Shown piece by piece: positions 8,933 to 16,488 of a stretch of DNA of 64,000 nt. The stretch covers positions 1,426,001-1,490,000 of the forward strand of contig NZ_JAUFQE010000002.1 of assembly GCF_030409755.1 (NCBI RefSeq), in the 5' to 3' direction. Numbering within the stretch: the first letter of the stretch is position 1; each line of letters starts with the position of its first letter. The notes under the pieces were generated by a model, which saw nothing but the letters and a program-made list of their open reading frames with translations, searched no databases and was not told the origin of the DNA. The position numbers were made by a program, and so were the translations under genes. Origin of the DNA: Vibrio lentus. GTDB taxonomy: Bacteria > Pseudomonadota > Gammaproteobacteria > Enterobacterales > Vibrionaceae.

Positions 8933-10147
8933 TCACTTTGCATCATTCAAGCCCAACCCTCTGCTGTAAGCCACCCAAAGACAGGGAGTACAAAGCACGA
9001 TACCAACCGCCACATAAACCAAGGTATTGAAATCCAAAGACGCATCAGATTGTCGCTGTACCAGAGCACTACTGAGCAATCCCCCAAAACCCACAGCAAA
9101 ATGTTGCAACGAACTTTGTAAACGAATCAAAAGCATGCGTTTGTTGACGTTAAGAGCGTTAATTAATTCGACGGATAGAACTAAAGTCCGAGTAGAGCTC
9201 ACCACGACAAAGACAACAAAAGCCACAGCAGCGCTGCCCACATTGAGCGAACCAAAGCCCCAAACGATAGAAATGACCATGCCCAATGATAAACACACAA
9301 TGAGGCGAAAAATTGCTTTATCAGTACCCCTAATACGTGCGAAAGCTTGCATCGCTATGAAGGTACAGGTTCCGCTGATGGCATAACAGTATCCTAATAA
9401 CGTTGCTGATATTCCGAGGTTCACCTCAAGCATCACTGGGAACTGCGTAGAGACCAGAAAAGTACCCAGTACAGCGCTGAAAGCCAACACAATTGCAAAA
9501 CGAAGATCCCGACTACATAAATAGTCACCTAACTTAAACTTTTGACTATCAGTGAATTCTGATTCTGCAGACCCCTCTTTTAATTGAATAGATGGTGACA
9601 GAGATACCACAGCGCCAATCAACAACAGTAATCCTGCAATAACTTGAAAACTGAGTTGCCACTCCCCCATTGAAGACAGCATGATAAGCGCCGGTACGCC
9701 CGCACTTAATGCCAATGGAAACGAGCTCAGTAAAACAGCAATGTTTCGCTTTCTATCGTCATCACAAGAGATCAACGTAAGATAGTTCAGGTTTAGAACG
9801 GCTAAAGCCCCACCAAATAGTCCCGAGAGCATTCTATAAACGATCAAGAGATCAAAATCTGAGGCCACTGATGTCAACCACGTCGTTACAGCTAAACCTA
9901 CAACACAGATATAGACTCGTTTAATTTCTCTATTTGGGTCTAGACTGCCTTTTGTAAATAAACATATCACTGCAGCCGCGATAGCATAGGCTGAAACAAG
10001 GTAGCCTGCTTGCGAGGCATCATCTCTTAAGCTCAAGCTTATTGTTGAACTTAACGGGACAATAATAAGAGCATCAAGAGCGACTAGAAAGTGGATTACA
10101 AAACAACATAAAATGGCACGACGTGGTAATAAAGCCTTGAATTTCAT
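8933..10147 (-). CDS. MFS transporter
   Basis: The start at MKFKALLPRR (10147) is preferred because the preceding 16 residues of the open frame are not family-like; this gives about 404 residues and about twelve membrane helices. A loop with positive charges follows helix 2 (FTKGSLDPNREIKR), in the position of the MFS A motif, and a long central loop (KEGSAESEFTDSQKFK) separates the halves. It probably exports a drug-like compound or metabolite. It is divergent from a LysR gene whose start lies about 150 bp away, a usual regulator/target arrangement. Confidence 0.82.
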   Translation of the reverse strand: MKFKALLPRRAILCCFVIHFLVALDALIIVPLSSTISLSLRDDASQAGYLVSAYAIAAAVICLFTKGSLDPNREIKRVYICVVGLAVTTWLTSVASDFDLLIVYRMLSGLFGGALAVLNLNYLTLISCDDDRKRNIAVLLSSFPLALSAGVPALIMLSSMGEWQLSFQVIAGLLLLIGAVVSLSPSIQLKEGSAESEFTDSQKFKLGDYLCSRDLRFAIVLAFSAVLGTFLVSTQFPVMLEVNLGISATLLGYCYAISGTCTFIAMQAFARIRGTDKAIFRLIVCLSLGMVISIVWGFGSLNVGSAAVAFVVFVVVSSTRTLVLSVELINALNVNKRMLLIRLQSSLQHFAVGFGGLLSSALVQRQSDASLDFNTLVYVAVGIVLCTPCLWVAYSRGLGLNDAK

Positions 10148-10299
10148 TAAATACTTAATTAGAAATAACGCTTTAATTCGATTTGTACTTAACAATTTTT
10201 ACTCTACTTTATTGATTGGTAATGGTGTTATTGTACAAAGTGAAACAGGTCAACAAAGTGGCTATTGTTGGTTTCATAATCCAATATTTCGGGATAAAG

Positions 10300-11202
10300 A
10301 TGATTAATCAGATAGAACAACAATGGCTTCGAAGCTTTCACTGTGTCTTTGAGAACAACAGCTTTAAAAAAGCGGCGGAGTTTTTAGATTTACCAACATC
10401 AAACGTTAGCCGCCACATCGCCTTGCTAGAGGAAAAGCTCAATACTCGGCTGTTTGAAAGAACCACTCGTAAGATTGCGCCAACAGAAGCTGGCGAGAAG
10501 CTATATCAATCGACACAATCTTTACTGGGTCAGCTTGATGAAGCGCTAGAGGAAGTAACTCGATATTCACACGGCGTAGAGGGACAACTAAGAATATTGA
10601 TGCCAGACACACCTGCACTCGCACAGGCTGTCATTTCATTCTGTACTGAGCACCCCAAAGTTTCATTGTGTTGTGACACGAGTTTAAGTCCTAAAGACGA
10701 TCTGCTCGATGGTTTTGATCTTATCTTGAGCTTTGGCCGAGGCAAGCTACCAGACAGCAATTGGATAGCCCGAGAAATTAGACGCTGGCCAAGTGCTGTC
10801 GTTGCATCGCCGGAGTTAATTCAAGACTCCAAACGTCCATATCAAATAACAGATTTAGTCCACGTCCCATGTATTAGTAGTTTAACGGCATTGAGTGGAA
10901 CGCCTTGGGTATTTAGAAGCACGGAGGGAGAGCTTATTACGCAAAAAGTTAGTTCTTCATTTCGAGTAAATAGTGGAAGCCTTGCCAAAGCAGGAGCCTT
11001 AGCTGGCCTTGGGTTTTCTATACTGCCAATCGAAGCCTGTGTTGAAGAGATCAAAGCAGGATCTTTAGAGGTCGTAGAACTCGAGCATAAACCTGAAGAT
11101 TTAGTTTTATATGCGTTTTATGCATCGCGAAAACATCTAGCAAAGAAAATATTGATGTTTATTGAACACTTACAAACTAGTCCAGATCCCCTTCAGAAAT
11201 AG
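10300..11202 (+). CDS. LysR-family transcriptional regulator
   Basis: An N-terminal winged helix-turn-helix (MINQIEQQWLRSFHCVFENN, then SFKKAAEFLDLPTSNVSRHI) precedes a LysR substrate-binding domain (about 90-295); total length is 300 residues. The start at 10300 is chosen because it aligns with the family N-terminus and follows a GGGAT ribosome-site-like sequence; upstream in-frame starts would add an unrelated extension. It is divergent from the MFS gene, which it probably controls through the shared intergenic region. Confidence 0.88.
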   Translation: MINQIEQQWLRSFHCVFENNSFKKAAEFLDLPTSNVSRHIALLEEKLNTRLFERTTRKIAPTEAGEKLYQSTQSLLGQLDEALEEVTRYSHGVEGQLRILMPDTPALAQAVISFCTEHPKVSLCCDTSLSPKDDLLDGFDLILSFGRGKLPDSNWIAREIRRWPSAVVASPELIQDSKRPYQITDLVHVPCISSLTALSGTPWVFRSTEGELITQKVSSSFRVNSGSLAKAGALAGLGFSILPIEACVEEIKAGSLEVVELEHKPEDLVLYAFYASRKHLAKKILMFIEHLQTSPDPLQK

Positions 11203-11243
11203 TCTCAACGTATTCGCCATATACTATTGATAGTCGTAACGAA

Positions 11244-11277
11244 AAACGCCCACACCATTTTCATGATGTGGGCGTTT
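11244..11277 (+). terminator. Hairpin terminator between convergent genes
   Basis: Long stem 11244-11256 with 11265-11277 (AACGCCCACA / TGTGGGCGTT core) between the LysR gene and the convergent coiled-coil protein gene. It has A and T tracts on the two sides and may serve both directions. Confidence 0.75.
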
Positions 11278-11342
11278 GAATATTTGCTGTCACACATTCG
11301 CTAGCAAACAGGCTTACTTATGAGTTGGCTAAGCACCTGAAC

Positions 11343-12077
11343 TTATAAACCCATCTCTTCAGTTAGCGTTTTAATTTGCTTGAGATCCATGGTGTGAACT
11401 TCAATCATTTGTCTGATATCACTCAGTCGAGAGTTCGCGTTATCTTGTTTCTCACAAGCGTCAGATTTTGCATCCCATGATGTTCCATCTAAGAAAACAT
11501 CACATGCCTTTTTCAATGAGCCAAGGCTCTGTTCAAGTTCGTCTCTTTCTTTCTGTAACTTCTCAAGCTCTTGAGATATCTGTAATTCTTTTCGGAAGAC
11601 TTCACGTGAACGTTCAAAAAGGGTCGATTGCATATCAGCCTGACGATTCAGCTTTTGGTTGTTTTTCTGAGTTTCTTCTAGCGTTTGTTTCTGCTCATTA
11701 AGCTGCTGCTCTAATGAATAATTCGCTTTTTCTAAAACGGCAGACTGCTTCTCTAAATCTTTCAGTTCTTTTTGATGCTCTTCTGTCTGCTTCACTAAAG
11801 CGGCTTCTACTTTTGCATCGATCTCGGTATCGACTTTTGCCACCTTAGCTTCAACAGACGTCATCAATTCGGTTTTGCTGTCGCGCAGTTCTTGATAACG
11901 AGTTTCGAGTACCTGATAAGTAGACTCCCACTTGGAAGCCGTCACTGTAGAACCGATTAAGCCACCAAGAGCTAAACCTATAACCGCAGCAATGCCGATA
12001 TAAAGCTGACTGCGCTTATCGCGTTCTTCAATAACAACCACTTCATCTTGTTCGCTTTGTCCAGATTGCTGGTTCAC
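11343..12077 (-). CDS. Single-pass membrane protein with a long coiled coil
   Basis: The 244-residue protein has one membrane helix near residues 25-45 (GIAAVIGLALGGLIGSTV), then about 140 residues of heptad-rich, Glu/Gln/Lys-rich sequence, and a C-terminal segment with two cysteines (KKACDVFL and SDACEKQ). The start is GTG, preceded by GGGAG at a suitable distance. The shape suggests an inner-membrane anchored periplasmic or cytoplasmic coiled coil; no family function is recognised. Confidence 0.7.
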   Translation of the reverse strand: MNQQSGQSEQDEVVVIEERDKRSQLYIGIAAVIGLALGGLIGSTVTASKWESTYQVLETRYQELRDSKTELMTSVEAKVAKVDTEIDAKVEAALVKQTEEHQKELKDLEKQSAVLEKANYSLEQQLNEQKQTLEETQKNNQKLNRQADMQSTLFERSREVFRKELQISQELEKLQKERDELEQSLGSLKKACDVFLDGTSWDAKSDACEKQDNANSRLSDIRQMIEVHTMDLKQIKTLTEEMGL

Positions 12078-12165
12078 TAGCGGGTACTCCCAAAAATATG
12101 TTTAACGTTACGCGGTCACTGACACTAATGCCAATACTGATAGTGTAGGCTCAGTTAAACCTATC

Positions 12166-12188
12166 GCTCAAGTCAGAAGCACTTGAGC
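12166..12188 (-). terminator. Hairpin after the 52-residue membrane protein gene
   Basis: Perfect 8-bp stem (GCTCAAGT / ACTTGAGC, 7-base loop) about 40 bases after the stop of the gene at 12227-12385. The T tract is weak, so it may only slow transcription or protect the RNA end. Confidence 0.45.
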
Positions 12189-12226
12189 TTTGCTAACACG
12201 TTCATCCTATCTGTTCACAGACAGAT

Positions 12227-12385
12227 TTAACGAGTTAACTCCGAAATCATCAAGCTGGCAGTATACAAAAGGAAGCTGCTAACGATAACTATCACTACCC
12301 ATTTTTGCAGTTTTTCGTTTGTCCGGTAACGAAACAGCACAAATGCCAAAGCCAATAAAAAAACAATCGCTATTAATCGAGTCAT
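12227..12385 (-). CDS. Small membrane protein, 52 residues
   Basis: The start at 12385 (MTRLIAIVFLLALAF) is chosen because a strong AAGGAGGAG ribosome site lies just upstream; the longer open frame has none. The product is two hydrophobic helices joined by a short basic loop (RYRTNEKLQKW). It is conserved-looking but no function is recognised. Confidence 0.65.
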   Translation of the reverse strand: MTRLIAIVFLLALAFVLFRYRTNEKLQKWVVIVIVSSFLLYTASLMISELTR

Positions 12386-12570
12386 AACTCCTCCTTGTTT
12401 CTCTATTTTATACCATTTAAATAAGCAAGTTACGTCAGAGACTCGTTGTTTGATCATTTAGTTGAACAACATTTGAGCAAACAGATATTTTGTAGCTGAC
12501 ATCACATTTTATATGATCTAGGATACGCCTACAGATTACCTAATTATTTAGGTAATTGTTCCAATGAAGA

Positions 12571-12803
12571 CTGCAGGAGAGTGGTTTTTAACTAAATTTT
12601 AACATTTAGTTAGATTAACCCGCCGAAGAAGCAAATCTTTCAGGCGCTTTATGCTGGAGAAATCCAGAAAAGTGAGGACTGTCGTTGGAGGAACCTCTGG
12701 AGAGAACCGTTAGATCGGTCGCCGAAGGAGCAAGCTTAGTGCCCGTTACTTATCTATAAGTGATTCGCTAAGTGAAACTCTCAGGCAAAAGGACAGAGGA
12801 GTG
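12571..12803 (+). promoter_or_regulatory. Tandem glycine riboswitch
   Basis: Two consecutive aptamers with glycine-riboswitch signatures are visible. The first (about 12571-12685) has GCAGGAGAGTGG, CCGAAGAAGC, CAGGCG and GAGGACTG. The second (about 12690-12803) has CTCTGGAGAGAACC, CCGAAGGAGCAAGC, CTCTCAGGCAAAAGGACAGAG. A short linker separates them, as in the cooperative Vibrio type. It sits upstream of a glycine/alanine symporter gene, a known Vibrio arrangement in which glycine controls expression. Confidence 0.93.
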
Positions 12804-12903
12804 GAAAGCAACAGCCTTAATTAACAAAAGAATTCTATCTAGAAATCCGTATGTATTAAGTAGTGCTATCGATCTCTGTGATCTGCACTGCCTTCCCTCT
12901 TCT

Positions 12904-12927
12904 CCTTAAATTTTTAATTTATTAAGG
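12904..12927 (+). promoter_or_regulatory. Hairpin that can hide the symporter ribosome site
   Basis: CCTTAA at 12904-12909 can pair with TTAAGG at 12922-12927, part of the ribosome site (AAGGGGAAACT) of the symporter gene starting at 12935. This suggests that the riboswitch acts on translation initiation by freeing or masking this site. No clear intrinsic terminator lies between the aptamers and the gene. Confidence 0.5.
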
Positions 12928-12934
12928 GGAAACT

Positions 12935-14305
12935 ATGAACCACCTACAAGCTACACTACAAACCATCAACCAATTCGTTTGGGGACCACCACTGCTTATT
13001 CTGCTAGTGGGAACGGGTATCTACTTTACTTTTAGCTTAGGCTTACTCCAGTTTAGACACCTTCCAACTGCGCTAAAAATGGTGTTCACCAAAGATAAAT
13101 CCGGCACAGGTGACGTATCAAGCTTCGCCGCTTTGTGTACAGCGCTTTCCGCAACGATTGGTACAGGTAATATCGTAGGTGTAGCGACCGCAATCAAGAT
13201 TGGTGGCCCTGGTGCCCTATTCTGGATGTGGCTTGCCGCTGTCTTTGGTATGGCGACCAAATACGCAGAATGTCTACTTGCTGTTAAATACCGTAGAACC
13301 GATAGCAATGGCGAAATGGTTGGCGGCCCAATGTACTACTTGCAATACGGTGTCGGCTCAAGAGTCTTAGCAGTGATGTTCGCTGTGTTCGCCTTGGGTG
13401 TTGCCTGCTTCGGTATTGGTACCTTCCCACAAGTTAACGCTATCTTAGACGCGACTGAAATTTCCTTTGGTGCTTCGCGTGAAATGTCTGCTGTCGTTCT
13501 TACGATATTGGTGGCAGTGGTAACCCTTGGTGGTATTCAATCTATCGCTAAGGTGGCAGGAAAAGTCGTTCCTACCATGGCTATCATGTACATCGTCGCA
13601 TGTTTGAGTGTTCTGGTTTCCAATGCAGACCAACTATTGAATGCCATTACCCTTGTTGTGACCTCTGCGTTTACTAATACAGCAGCAACCGGTGGCTTCT
13701 TTGGTGCGAGCATCATGCTTGCTATCCAATCAGGTATCGCTCGTGGTGTATTCTCGAATGAGTCAGGCCTAGGTAGTGCACCAATGGCGGCGGCGGCAGC
13801 AAAAACGGACTCATGCGTAAAACAAGGGCTGGTCTCTATGACAGGCACCTTCTTCGATACCATCATCATCTGTACCATGACAGGTTTAGCACTTATCTTA
13901 ACGGGCGCTTGGCAGACCGACCTTTCTGGTGCTGCGATGACCACTCATGCATTCGCTGTCGGTTTGAATGCAGACACCCTTGGTCCTATGTTGGTTTCTG
14001 TTGGCTTAATCTTCTTTGCGTTTACCACGATTTTAGGCTGGAACTACTACGGCGAGCGCTGTGTTGTTTTCTTGCTAGGTACTAAAGCGGTTCTGCCTTA
14101 CAAGATCATCTTCATTGCGTTGGTTGCTTCTGGTGCCTTCTTAAAGCTCGACATGATCTGGCTGATGGCTGATATCGTGAACGGCCTGATGGCAATTCCA
14201 AACCTAATCGGCCTGATCTTGCTGCGTCGCGTCGTCATCGAAGAAACAAAGCTATTCTTCAAACCTTTAACTTCTTCAAGTGATTGTGTAGCCGTTAAAG
14301 CGTAA
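12935..14305 (+). CDS. Glycine/alanine:sodium symporter, AGCS family
   Basis: The 456-residue AGCS transporter has about ten helices, with GTGNIVGVATAIKIGGPGALFWMW near 72, PMYYLQYGVGSR near 130, and ARGVFSNESGLGSAPMAAAAAK near 270. It is about 60 residues shorter than the paralogue at 6.9 kb, lacking the signal-like N-terminus. The tandem glycine riboswitch upstream makes glycine a likely substrate, with import adjusted to the glycine level in the cell. A strong ribosome site and a downstream terminator bound a single-gene unit. Confidence 0.92.
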   Translation: MNHLQATLQTINQFVWGPPLLILLVGTGIYFTFSLGLLQFRHLPTALKMVFTKDKSGTGDVSSFAALCTALSATIGTGNIVGVATAIKIGGPGALFWMWLAAVFGMATKYAECLLAVKYRRTDSNGEMVGGPMYYLQYGVGSRVLAVMFAVFALGVACFGIGTFPQVNAILDATEISFGASREMSAVVLTILVAVVTLGGIQSIAKVAGKVVPTMAIMYIVACLSVLVSNADQLLNAITLVVTSAFTNTAATGGFFGASIMLAIQSGIARGVFSNESGLGSAPMAAAAAKTDSCVKQGLVSMTGTFFDTIIICTMTGLALILTGAWQTDLSGAAMTTHAFAVGLNADTLGPMLVSVGLIFFAFTTILGWNYYGERCVVFLLGTKAVLPYKIIFIALVASGAFLKLDMIWLMADIVNGLMAIPNLIGLILLRRVVIEETKLFFKPLTSSSDCVAVKA

Positions 14306-14323
14306 CCTGAATTGATTGAATAC

Positions 14324-14350
14324 AGCCCGCATTAAAATGCGGGCTTTTTT
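14324..14350 (+). terminator. Intrinsic terminator of the riboswitch-controlled symporter
   Basis: Perfect 9-bp stem (AGCCCGCAT / ATGCGGGCT) followed by six Ts, about 20 bases after the stop. Confidence 0.9.
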
Positions 14351-14668
14351 ATATTTATTCAAACGTTAAACTAAAAAAATCATGACTAACACTTATACCC
14401 TTACATATAAAATGATATTAATTAGGCCGCTGTGCGAATTAATATACCTCATAGAAAGCTAATAAAACCAAGTCTTAATTAGATGTTACTTATATTTAAC
14501 AGATTATGTATAAATGGCCATTTTTAGTCATAAACGAATAAACAACGCTTTGTTTCTACCACACAAAAAATCACTAGAATAAAAAATGTGACTTTAATTC
14601 ATATAATAGTCCGTTTATAGTCATCTACATTGTTGAGAGAATTATAATAAAAATAAAACGTTGGCTAT
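14351..14668. other. AT-rich intergenic region upstream of the ToxR/VtrA-like gene
   Basis: No gene or RNA was recognised. It is strongly AT-rich, typical of a silenced (H-NS-type) promoter region in Vibrio, but that is inference. Confidence 0.4.
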
Positions 14669-15475
14669 ATGATCAGATTTGACCCAATTAAAAACCGTAT
14701 TTATAACGACGAACGTTCTATTAAAATAGGATATCGTGAGACTCGTGTTTTAGAGTTATTACTTAAAAACTCACCAGAGATTGTGAATAAGCAAGAGATC
14801 ATTAGTTTCGCATGGGGAAGCGAATTCATTGGTGATACATCACTTGCGAAATGCATCAGTTTACTCCGCCAAGGATTCGTGAAGCTCGGCATCAAAGAGA
14901 CGCCAATCGTGACGGTACCAAAGGTTGGTTACCGTCTTATCGATGATTGCGTCTTTATCGAATCGCAACCACAAAGCGGAACCACGATTCCTCTCACTCC
15001 AGTGAGCGATCAAGTTCCACTCGATAACAGCAGTATTGCGGCCTCTATTGCAAGTAGCCATGAATTTATTCCTAAACCAACTTCGCCTGCTCACCAGAAA
15101 ATCAGGTCACACAGAAATAGACTCTGTTACTTCACAACCGGTTGTTTGCTGTTTGCATCGGCGCTGTTGGCTTTTGCTAAGGTGCACGACAGAAGCCTAG
15201 GCGATATCAACTCAGTCAACCGACTCAATGAGCAGTGGGTTGGTCAGGTTCAAGTATTCCAAGAGTCTGAGATGGCGATGAGCCCTGAACTCGAAGCCAT
15301 TCTCTACAAATACCAATGCGATTGCGTGGCATACATTAGCGAAGAACCTGACTACTCTGAGCTTTCAATACTCAATAAAGAAACACGCCAGTCCGTCAAT
15401 ATCTTTTACACACCCACGCAATTAGATCGTGCGAGTAGCGAGATAGCGTTATTCCTAGAGAGAGGCCAATTATGA
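14669..15475 (+). CDS. ToxR/VtrA-like membrane-anchored winged-helix regulator
   Basis: Residues about 1-92 form an OmpR-type winged helix (ETRVLELLLKNSPEIVNKQEII, LAKCISLLRQGF, IVTVPKVGYRLID). A Ser/Pro-rich linker (about 95-148) leads to one membrane helix (CYFTTGCLLFASALLAFAKV, about 152-171) and a periplasmic domain of about 95 residues with a CDC motif. This is the ToxR/TcpP/VtrA layout: DNA binding in the cytoplasm, sensing in the periplasm. Its stop overlaps the next gene by 4 bp, as vtrA overlaps vtrC. Aerolysin lies downstream and is a plausible target. Which family branch it belongs to needs alignment. Confidence 0.8.
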   Translation: MIRFDPIKNRIYNDERSIKIGYRETRVLELLLKNSPEIVNKQEIISFAWGSEFIGDTSLAKCISLLRQGFVKLGIKETPIVTVPKVGYRLIDDCVFIESQPQSGTTIPLTPVSDQVPLDNSSIAASIASSHEFIPKPTSPAHQKIRSHRNRLCYFTTGCLLFASALLAFAKVHDRSLGDINSVNRLNEQWVGQVQVFQESEMAMSPELEAILYKYQCDCVAYISEEPDYSELSILNKETRQSVNIFYTPTQLDRASSEIALFLERGQL

Positions 15476-15933
15476 TGCCATTTGTTGCTCTATTTTCCGC
15501 GTTAGCTCTATTGGTTGGCATATGGAGTATTCCTAACTCTCCACCGCAAGAAGAGCACCGTTACCAACATAGCGTGGTAGACCTCATACTCGATGGAAAT
15601 GTATTACGTACCGATGGGCTCACCAAAATAAGTAACAACAAGGTTCTGCACCTGATGTCGGTTCAAGATGACAACATGCCCGACCCTATTGTTCTACGGT
15701 TTAGAGGTGAGGCTGGCCCTTCTCAATCACTTTCCTTTGCAATATCTGGCACCATTGATTTAGTCTCAGTACAAAAAATAAATAAAACAATGAATGACAG
15801 CTTATTGTCGCCCTATCTACTCATCAACAATGACCCATTAACGTTGAAGGTTGATGTCTTAAGTTCGAATGATTTATTTGCCATTATTCGAACGTGTAAT
15901 ACGGGGCGAACACAACTGCTGGCTAAACGATAA
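15472..15933 (+). CDS. VtrC/ToxS-like partner of the membrane regulator
   Basis: The 153-residue protein has one N-terminal membrane helix (FVALFSALALLVGIWSI) and a predicted beta-rich periplasmic domain. Size, topology and the ATGA overlap with the regulator gene match VtrC (partner of VtrA, forming a bile-binding barrel in V. parahaemolyticus) and ToxS. Sequence resemblance to either could not be tested, so the assignment rests on architecture and position. It would stabilise or gate the periplasmic domain of the upstream regulator. Confidence 0.6.
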   Translation: MMPFVALFSALALLVGIWSIPNSPPQEEHRYQHSVVDLILDGNVLRTDGLTKISNNKVLHLMSVQDDNMPDPIVLRFRGEAGPSQSLSFAISGTIDLVSVQKINKTMNDSLLSPYLLINNDPLTLKVDVLSSNDLFAIIRTCNTGRTQLLAKR

Positions 15934-16050
15934 TTTATCGTTATTTGGCTACCAACTTAATTTATCGAAGTTTAATTAACACCATCCTGAATATTACACA
16001 TAAAAAACGGATGGTTATTTTTATGGCTATGTCAGTAAGTAACTCTCACG

Positions 16051-16080
16051 TTTAAACATTCGATTAATCGGATGTTTAAA
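16051..16080. repeat. 30-bp near-perfect palindrome
   Basis: Two 15-base arms meet with no spacer and differ from perfect symmetry at one pair; the outer part is TTTAAACAT / ATGTTTAAA. It lies 118 bases after the VtrC-like stop. Without a T tract it fits a dimeric operator at least as well as a terminator. Confidence 0.6.
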
Positions 16081-16214
16081 ACAACTGATTACATTTAAAA
16101 CCTAAGTTAAATTTATATCGTTATTGTTAATTCACATATCAACATAAAGCTGTAGGCGATGTGAATAATATGTCTCCTATTGTACTTACTCATTCACCTC
16201 ACATGTGATTAAAC

Positions 16215-16236
16215 AACGTCAAAATAATTTGACGTT
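16215..16236. repeat. Inverted repeat AACGTCAAA / TTTGACGTT
   Basis: Perfect 9-bp arms with a 4-base spacer, about 250 bp upstream of the aerolysin start. It may be a regulator binding site or an RNA hairpin. Confidence 0.5.
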
Positions 16237-16488
16237 AAAGTCGCGAGAATAACTCCTCATTTTTCTAAAAACGGTTTGAGCCCCATCAAATAATTGACTT
16301 CCATTTGCATACAATTTCACCATAAAAACACTTCTAGTAATACAAGCCATTGAATTAATGAGGCAATTTAATTCAACCCTTTTCAGTATCTATCTATTTA
16401 TCAACATGAAAAAGTGAATTGGTCTTGTTAACTGCACGGCGCACAAAACATTATCAAAATAGAAAAATTACAAACGAGGGAATTGTTA

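Larger units (their letters stand above)
15934..16488. other. Regulatory-looking region upstream of aerolysin
   Basis: This 555-bp stretch has no gene but holds two strong inverted repeats (16051-16080 and 16215-16236, listed separately). A GAGGG ribosome site sits 8 bases before the aerolysin ATG. The base composition is AT-rich. Confidence 0.5.
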
